Below the pieces are notes generated by a model. It saw only the letters and a program-made list of their open reading frames with translations. It did not search any database and was not told where the DNA came from. Both the position numbers and the translations under genes were made by a program. From Candidatus Nitrosopumilus sp. (GTDB taxonomy: Archaea > Thermoproteota > Nitrososphaeria > Nitrososphaerales > Nitrosopumilaceae): a DNA stretch of 64,000 nucleotides. Every line of letters begins with the position of its first letter. Positions within the stretch are counted from its first letter, which is position 1. Positions 59,390-64,000 of the stretch are shown in pieces. The stretch lies in contig NZ_JANQTA010000002.1 of the NCBI RefSeq assembly GCF_028278985.1, positions 1 to 64,000 of the forward strand. The letters are read 5' to 3'.

Positions 59390-60259
59390 CTATAAATCAC
59401 GAAATTTTACAAGATTGTAAAAGTAAGAAGCATTAGTTTGAACGGTACTTTTTCTAGGAATTTTTTGCAAACCTACATTCTTAGAGTCTAAAGCAGCCTG
59501 AGCAGCACCTCCTGCAAAACATAATGCCCACAAGAAATCTTTTTCCTTTAACATAGTACAACAAAAAGTTGAACAGAAAATATCTCCGATGCCAGTTGTA
59601 TCATGAATCTCTTTGTTTGGAAGAGTAATCGAATATACTTTGTCTTTTACAAGCAATGAAACATCTGTTTTGTTTGTAAGAAGAACATATTCAGCACCCT
59701 TTTTTTGTAATGCAACCATCATTTCATCATGTGAGCCGTTTACCATACAAGCAGCTTCTTCAGGATTAACTTTGATAGCATTAACATCAGTCAAATCAAT
59801 GTCTTTGTTTTGAAGTGAAACATTTTTTTCAGAATCAATAGTTCGTAAAAATCCTTGAGGATCTACAAAAAGGAAATTTGAATCCTTTTTGATTTGTTTG
59901 AAAATATCATCAGATACTTCATGATATATTGGACTTACAAGATGACAGTCAGCATCATTACCTGCATATTCTATTGGAGCACATTCATTTTCAAGTTTTA
60001 GTGTACGATCTGCACCTGTAATGTTTATTGCAAATTTTGTAGTTTTTGTCTCTGATTCACAGTTATCAAAATTAATCTTATTTTCAGAAAGATATTGTTT
60101 AGGAAAATCAGGGCCAAATTTTGAATACAAGTCAACATCAAATTTGAATTGCTTTGCAGTAATCCCACAATAACATGCAGCACCACCAATTTGCTCATAA
60201 TTAGAATCACCTATTGTAATAGTATCAATTGCACAATGTGAGAAAACAGATAATTTCAT
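59390..60259 (-). CDS. PfkB-family sugar/nucleoside kinase
   Basis: A 289-residue ribokinase-type kinase. N-terminal GGAACYCGITAKQF, the DxNP-like KVNPEEAACM, and the catalytic anion hole HDTTGIGDIFCSTFCCTML. Substrate unknown; adenosine, ribose or similar are possible. The start overlaps the zinc-ribbon frame at 60211-60402. Confidence 0.88.
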   Translation of the reverse strand: MKLSVFSHCAIDTITIGDSNYEQIGGAACYCGITAKQFKFDVDLYSKFGPDFPKQYLSENKINFDNCESETKTTKFAINITGADRTLKLENECAPIEYAGNDADCHLVSPIYHEVSDDIFKQIKKDSNFLFVDPQGFLRTIDSEKNVSLQNKDIDLTDVNAIKVNPEEAACMVNGSHDEMMVALQKKGAEYVLLTNKTDVSLLVKDKVYSITLPNKEIHDTTGIGDIFCSTFCCTMLKEKDFLWALCFAGGAAQAALDSKNVGLQKIPRKSTVQTNASYFYNLVKFRDL

Positions 60260-60402
60260 TTTTCTTAACTCGAGATATTACAGATTTAGTTTTTTGCATT
60301 ATTTTTGTTTGCACAATCATGGCAGAGAATCACTCCTTTTTCAATAACTAATTCAACTCCAGAACTATGACAGGAATGACACAAACCCTTCAATACTATC
60401 AA
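60211..60402 (-). CDS. 63-residue zinc-ribbon protein overlapping the kinase start
   Basis: A TTG-started frame: MIVLKGLCHSCHSSGVELVI followed by EKGVILCHDC, i.e. CxxC pairs of a zinc ribbon, then a basic stretch and a hydrophobic end. The last 49 nt overlap the kinase start in another frame. The ligand pattern is convincing; the long overlap is not, so the real end may be reached by a different start/stop arrangement. Confidence 0.42.
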
Positions 60403-60448
60403 TAGAAAATACTCGATCTATGATTAAAAGATAAAGTGATTTTATGCC

Positions 60449-60475
60449 CAATTTAGGCTCAAAATTGATTTTTTT
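60449..60475 (+). terminator. Hairpin with AGGCTC loop and T-run
   Basis: CAATTT (60449-60454), AGGCTCA, AAATTG (60462-60467), then ATTTTTTT. It looks like an intrinsic terminator on the plus strand, but no plus-strand gene precedes it. The AGGCTC loop recurs in other gaps. Confidence 0.4.
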
Positions 60476-60591
60476 GGGTAATTAACCGCAAGAATATAGA
60501 TCAAGAAAAGCCTACTTAGAGATTAAATTCAATTCAGAATCATAATACGTAGAAAAATTTATTCAACAACAGGCTAGATGAAGATAGTCTA

Positions 60592-60906
60592 TTATTTGCC
60601 CTTTTTCATGGCCTCAAATTCTTTTTCCAGTCGTATAACTTTCTCTAAAACACTGTTTACATTTTTTGTCATTTCGTGAAGTTGATTATCTTGTTGTTGT
60701 TTCAAATGAATTGTAGATTGACTTAGTGCCAAAATCATTCTCAACATAGGAAATCCAATTTTATCCAAATCACTTGTTGCAAGATCGCCCAATCCTTCAA
60801 GATATGTTTGTAATTTTTCAAAATGTTTATGTTGATTTTCCGTATCTTCAAAGGCCAGTTTTAGCATACCCACAGTTTTCTTTGCAATTTCTTCGGGATT
60901 AACCAT
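60592..60906 (-). CDS. Helical/coiled-coil protein, function unknown
   Basis: A 104-residue soluble helical protein with a C-terminal coiled coil (MTKNVNSVLEKVIRLEKEFEAMKKGK) and Lys-rich end. Not recognised. Confidence 0.6.
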   Translation of the reverse strand: MVNPEEIAKKTVGMLKLAFEDTENQHKHFEKLQTYLEGLGDLATSDLDKIGFPMLRMILALSQSTIHLKQQQDNQLHEMTKNVNSVLEKVIRLEKEFEAMKKGK

Positions 60907-60981
60907 AGTAATATAGAAAAATCCTACTAGTTAATTTTACCTGATATTACAATGCTTGATTTGTGTTGGTAATTTCTCTGT

Positions 60982-61377
60982 TTATGCATGATGAATTATC
61001 GAGAGAGCTTGGAAAAATAATCCAAGAATGACTAAAGGAATTCCAACATATTCAATTTTTTTGAAATATTTGGATCTCATTTTGGGGATCATTGCCAGAT
61101 TTTCATCTTTTAATCCTTCAATGTATTCTTTTGTTAGAATAGAATTTATCTTAAGTTCTTCTTGACTTGCTCTGATTTTTTCCATATTTACAAATATTTT
61201 TTCTATTCTTTTCTCCTTTTCAGTATCTAATCCTTTGTTTTTAACATACCATTCTCGAAATCCAGACAAAAGTATCACAAAACCAATAATCTCCAATCCA
61301 ATTCCAATTAAATTAAAAATATTTTCAATATTTGCTAAATCATGCACATTCAAGATATGAATTGTGTAATATATCAT
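60982..61377 (-). CDS. Two-span membrane protein with central coiled coil
   Basis: A 131-residue protein. Membrane helices at about 20-40 (LIGIGLEIIGFVILLSGF) and at the C-terminus (IPLVILGLFFQALSII) flank a charged coiled-coil part (LDTEKEKRIEKIFVNMEKIR). Not recognised. Confidence 0.6.
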   Translation of the reverse strand: MIYYTIHILNVHDLANIENIFNLIGIGLEIIGFVILLSGFREWYVKNKGLDTEKEKRIEKIFVNMEKIRASQEELKINSILTKEYIEGLKDENLAMIPKMRSKYFKKIEYVGIPLVILGLFFQALSIIHHA

Positions 61378-61394
61378 TTATTCAATTATTGCAA

Positions 61395-61640
61395 TTACGA
61401 TTTGCTAGGTTTGTTAAAATCGATATTTGACCTTTCAATCATTTTGATAATCCCGTCAGTTTCATTAATTTGTGTACGTTCAATTATTTCTCCCCCATAA
61501 TATTCTGTTTTTCCGTCTTTAGTGAGTTTTAATCGAGTCACCATGCCTACAACAATTTTTTGAAATTGTTGGATAGTCCATTGTGGCTGTTCAATTACAA
61601 CATGATTTCCATCCAACATTTGAATTTCAAAATGCATCAT
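61395..61640 (-). CDS. 81-residue beta-rich protein, function unknown
   Basis: A small soluble protein (MMHFEIQMLDGNHVVIEQPQ, GMVTRLKLTKDGKTEYYGG). Not recognised. Lies 17 nt before the next gene on the same strand. Confidence 0.55.
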   Translation of the reverse strand: MMHFEIQMLDGNHVVIEQPQWTIQQFQKIVVGMVTRLKLTKDGKTEYYGGEIIERTQINETDGIIKMIERSNIDFNKPSKS

Positions 61641-61674
61641 ACAGCATGTAAAAATTTTGGAGTATAAAAATAGA

Positions 61675-62133
61675 CTAATCTTTTGGACTTCCTTTGACGT
61701 ATTTTAGAATTGCAATACCACTTGCAACCAACGATCCTACTATGAATACAATTGCACCAATTGTTGTAAGAGCAGAATCAAAAGAAATTCCAAAATAAAC
61801 AGGCTCATATTTTAATTCACATTCAAGCAATACAGGTTTCACATCATTCAAAATTTCTTTTGCCTTTACAGAATTGTTGTTTAATTCAAATTCTTTTTTA
61901 GCTGTGAAGATTTTATTTTTAATTTCTTTATCACGGTCTCCAAGATCACATGTATTAGCTGTTTCATCATATGTCTCAATTGTTTGATACAAATTTTCTG
62001 ATGGAAAAATAGCCGTCCCATAAAGAACCACTCCGGAACCTAAAACAATTGAACTGGTTAGCAGAATGACAGTTGTTAACACAGTAGAAACCATGGATAC
62101 ATTTGAAAACGGTGTAGAAATAAGAGTTTGCAT
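61675..62133 (-). CDS. Pilin-like protein sharing the N-terminus of the left-edge pilin
   Basis: A 152-residue protein whose residues ~17-43 (VSTVLTTVILLTSSIVLGSG, then VVLYGTAIF) are nearly identical to the pilin helix at 1-70. The rest is different: a helical Lys/Glu-rich region with two Cys, then a second membrane helix (TIGAIVFIVGSLVASGIAIL). The shared helix suggests processing by the same prepilin peptidase, but the C-terminal helix is unlike a normal pilin. It may be a minor pilin or an assembly factor. Confidence 0.72.
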   Translation of the reverse strand: MQTLISTPFSNVSMVSTVLTTVILLTSSIVLGSGVVLYGTAIFPSENLYQTIETYDETANTCDLGDRDKEIKNKIFTAKKEFELNNNSVKAKEILNDVKPVLLECELKYEPVYFGISFDSALTTIGAIVFIVGSLVASGIAILKYVKGSPKD

Positions 62134-62231
62134 ACTTGATCAAAAGATAAAAATGATGAGATATGAATTTAATACAAAATATGATGTTTTGAATTCGAAT
62201 TATTTTAATAAACATTGAAGAATAGTCTTGT

Positions 62232-63998
62232 GTGAAGCTAAAATTTAATGAAGAGCATAAATCGATTAAATCATTTGAAGATATTGAAATATCGGATTTT
62301 TCCATACTTACAGGAAAAAATGGTTCAGGCAAAACACAATTACTTGAAGCCATTATGGACGGAAAAGTAATAGTGGAAGGAATTGATTCAGATAAAATAA
62401 AATATTTTAACGCTGCAACTTTTCAAATTCCCAAAGAAAGTCAAATATCTAATGAATCTATCAAAAGAGAAAAACTATCCATGTGGACTTCATTCATTAC
62501 TACTCCTGCAAATCGATTATCCCCCAGAGACACCTTAATACGAGCAAAAAATGCATCGTTTGGAGAAAATACACAAAGAATTGAAGATTTGTCAAAAGAA
62601 AAAAACAAACCCATACTGTTATTGGAATTAGAAGATGTTGAAAATAATCAAGAGTTATTCAATAATTTAGTACAATACGAACGTGAGATTGAATCGATAA
62701 AAAATCAAAATCACTTTGATCATCGAATAATAGAATTAGCATTTAACCTCAATAGTTTTGTTGATGAGATTACACAAGAAGAATTCATGGAAAAAATTAA
62801 TGCTCATTCATCTGAACATCATTTTTTTGCACAGGAGATAAGCAAAATATTTGTTAATTTCAATAATTTATGTAGTATAGAATATGCAAAATTAATCAAA
62901 GAAAATGAAGGGCACCAAATTATTCCAAAAGAATTCAAAGACGTTGCAGTAAAAAACGTCTTAAAAAAATATGCTGATACTTATCCTTGGGATTATCTTA
63001 ACAATCTGTTTGAATCATTTGAAGATTTTAAGTATAAGATATCCAAACCAAATGAATTTGAACTAGAGGATTTAGATGATACACAAAGTAAACAATTTAC
63101 AGCAATATTACACAATGCAGAAGATGATCTGAACATCAATTTTGATGAATTATCATCAGGTGAAAAAACACTATTGGCTATGGCACTCATGATGTTTAAC
63201 ACAGTTCTTACAAAACATTTTCCAAAATTGGTGTTGTTGGATGAGATAGATTCAGCGCTACACCCATCAATGACTCAAGATCTACTGTTTACTTTACAAA
63301 ACATATTCAAAAATCATGGAATTAAAGTAATACTAGTAACTCACTCCCCTTCAACTGTGGCGTTTGCAGAAGAAGAATCTGTTTGTATTGTGGACAGTAC
63401 ATCCGAGAATCTAATAGAAAAATCAGAACGCCAAGAGGCATTAAAGATACTAACGCAAGGATTCATGATACTTGAAGATAGCAATATCATTTTTGATGCA
63501 ATTAACAGATATGATCTCACTATATTTTCTGAAGGAAATAATGTAAAATACATAAAAACTGCAATGGAATTACAACATAACGAGCTTCTGCCAAAGGTAC
63601 ATGTTTGGGAAGGAATCGAAGGAAAAAGTAGTGTAGGACAGCTATCTATGCTATACGAATTGCTAAGTAATGTAGATTTACAGAAAAAAATTCTCATTGT
63701 ATTTGATCCTGAAGCAGAGATAAAAGTAGAAACAAATGAAGAAAAAAAGATTTTTGTGACAAAATTGAAAAGTGCTGGAAACTCATACAAAGACAGAGGA
63801 ATAGAAAGTGTACTTCCAGATTCTGCATTTGAAGGATGTTTAATTTCTGTTACTAATGAAGTAACAGGAAATGTAACAAAAAGCTTCAACGACATAAATA
63901 AAAAAACTCTTGGAGAAAAAGTAAATACTGAAAAAGATCCCACTGTTTTTGCAAACTTTAAACCATTGACTGATCAAATTGCAGAAATATTGCAGTAG
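62232..63998 (+). CDS. OLD-family ATPase with TOPRIM-like C-terminus
   Basis: A 588-residue protein. ABC-type ATPase core with Walker A TGKNGSGKTQLLEAI (~28), signature DELSSGEKTLLAMALMMF (~305), Walker B KLVLLDEIDSALHPSM and H-loop VTHSPSTVAF; the insertion between them is helical. The C-terminal part has IFSEGNNVKYIKTA (TOPRIM Glu) and ILIVFDPEAEIK (acidic pair). This is the layout of OLD nucleases, which occur in phage defence (for example GajA of Gabija) and in repair. GTG start. No helicase partner is visible before the window ends. Confidence 0.82.
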   Translation: MKLKFNEEHKSIKSFEDIEISDFSILTGKNGSGKTQLLEAIMDGKVIVEGIDSDKIKYFNAATFQIPKESQISNESIKREKLSMWTSFITTPANRLSPRDTLIRAKNASFGENTQRIEDLSKEKNKPILLLELEDVENNQELFNNLVQYEREIESIKNQNHFDHRIIELAFNLNSFVDEITQEEFMEKINAHSSEHHFFAQEISKIFVNFNNLCSIEYAKLIKENEGHQIIPKEFKDVAVKNVLKKYADTYPWDYLNNLFESFEDFKYKISKPNEFELEDLDDTQSKQFTAILHNAEDDLNINFDELSSGEKTLLAMALMMFNTVLTKHFPKLVLLDEIDSALHPSMTQDLLFTLQNIFKNHGIKVILVTHSPSTVAFAEEESVCIVDSTSENLIEKSERQEALKILTQGFMILEDSNIIFDAINRYDLTIFSEGNNVKYIKTAMELQHNELLPKVHVWEGIEGKSSVGQLSMLYELLSNVDLQKKILIVFDPEAEIKVETNEEKKIFVTKLKSAGNSYKDRGIESVLPDSAFEGCLISVTNEVTGNVTKSFNDINKKTLGEKVNTEKDPTVFANFKPLTDQIAEILQ

Positions 63999-64000
63999 GA

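Noticed and set aside
60447-60500. Short plus-strand peptide over the AGGCTC hairpin
   Set aside because: Only 13 codons from the ATG; the hairpin with a T-run explains the sequence better.
1-64000. tRNA, rRNA, CRISPR array or insertion sequence
   Set aside because: No tRNA T-loop with matching arms, no regularly spaced direct repeats and no transposase-like frame were seen on reading both strands.

Overview
The window looks like the chromosome of a marine ammonia-oxidising archaeon of the Nitrosopumilus type (Nitrososphaerota/Thaumarchaeota). The reasons are low GC, close packing of genes, TATA boxes 24-30 nt upstream of start codons with almost no Shine-Dalgarno sites (many leaderless genes), archaeal versions of release factor aRF1, PurP, AspRS plus GatCAB and archaellum-type FlaI/FlaJ, a PEFG sorting signal on a cupredoxin, and many single-zinc-finger microproteins. 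No amo genes are in the window, so the organism name is an inference from family content. I saw no rRNA, tRNA, CRISPR array or insertion sequence.

Layout. 1-7.1 kb: a type IV pilus/archaellum locus (pilin tail, secretion ATPase, membrane platform, a large Ig-like surface protein, a prepilin peptidase), followed at 7.1-9.7 kb by a TrmB-like regulator, a response regulator and a histidine kinase. 9.7-20.3 kb: housekeeping genes (aminotransferase, acyl-CoA synthetase, the aspS-gatC-gatA-gatB operon, purP). 20.3-25.1 kb: phosphonate/phosphate importer phnDCE, two tandem winged-helix regulators that share an operator with phnD, and the cobalt transporter pair cbtBA. 25.2-31.3 kb: response regulator, DsbA-like protein, aRF1, HIT protein, zinc ribbons and ilvD. 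31.5-33.7 kb: two unrecognised genes that look accessory. 33.8-40.2 kb: small zinc proteins, an XPD-like helicase with a non-canonical start, a GIY-YIG protein, and a zinc-binding lipoprotein-like ZnuA facing a regulator. 40.2-49.6 kb: an accessory stretch of small genes, mostly unrecognised, with several two-tier RNA hairpins between them, a metzincin protease and a PD-(D/E)XK nuclease. 49.7-55.4 kb: a tightly overlapped trpEGDCBA operon without trpF. 55.6-60.3 kb: PEFG cupredoxin, pyrG, an NAD kinase fused to a winged helix, and a PfkB sugar/nucleoside kinase. 60.6-64 kb: small proteins, a second pilin-like protein whose N-terminus is nearly that of the pilin at the left edge, and an OLD-type ATPase-nuclease.

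The strongest unexplained signals are regulatory. A 46-bp sequence is repeated exactly, 60 nt before the start of both the pilus ATPase and the Ig-like protein. A palindrome of the form CATTCTA-N6-TAGAATR lies before both phnD and the wHTH pair. A ~26-nt motif lies at the same distance from the starts of cbtB and znuA, two metal transport genes. Five or more intergenic hairpins, richer in GC than their surroundings, look like structured RNAs. All operator, promoter and RNA calls are sequence-pattern inferences with no expression data.
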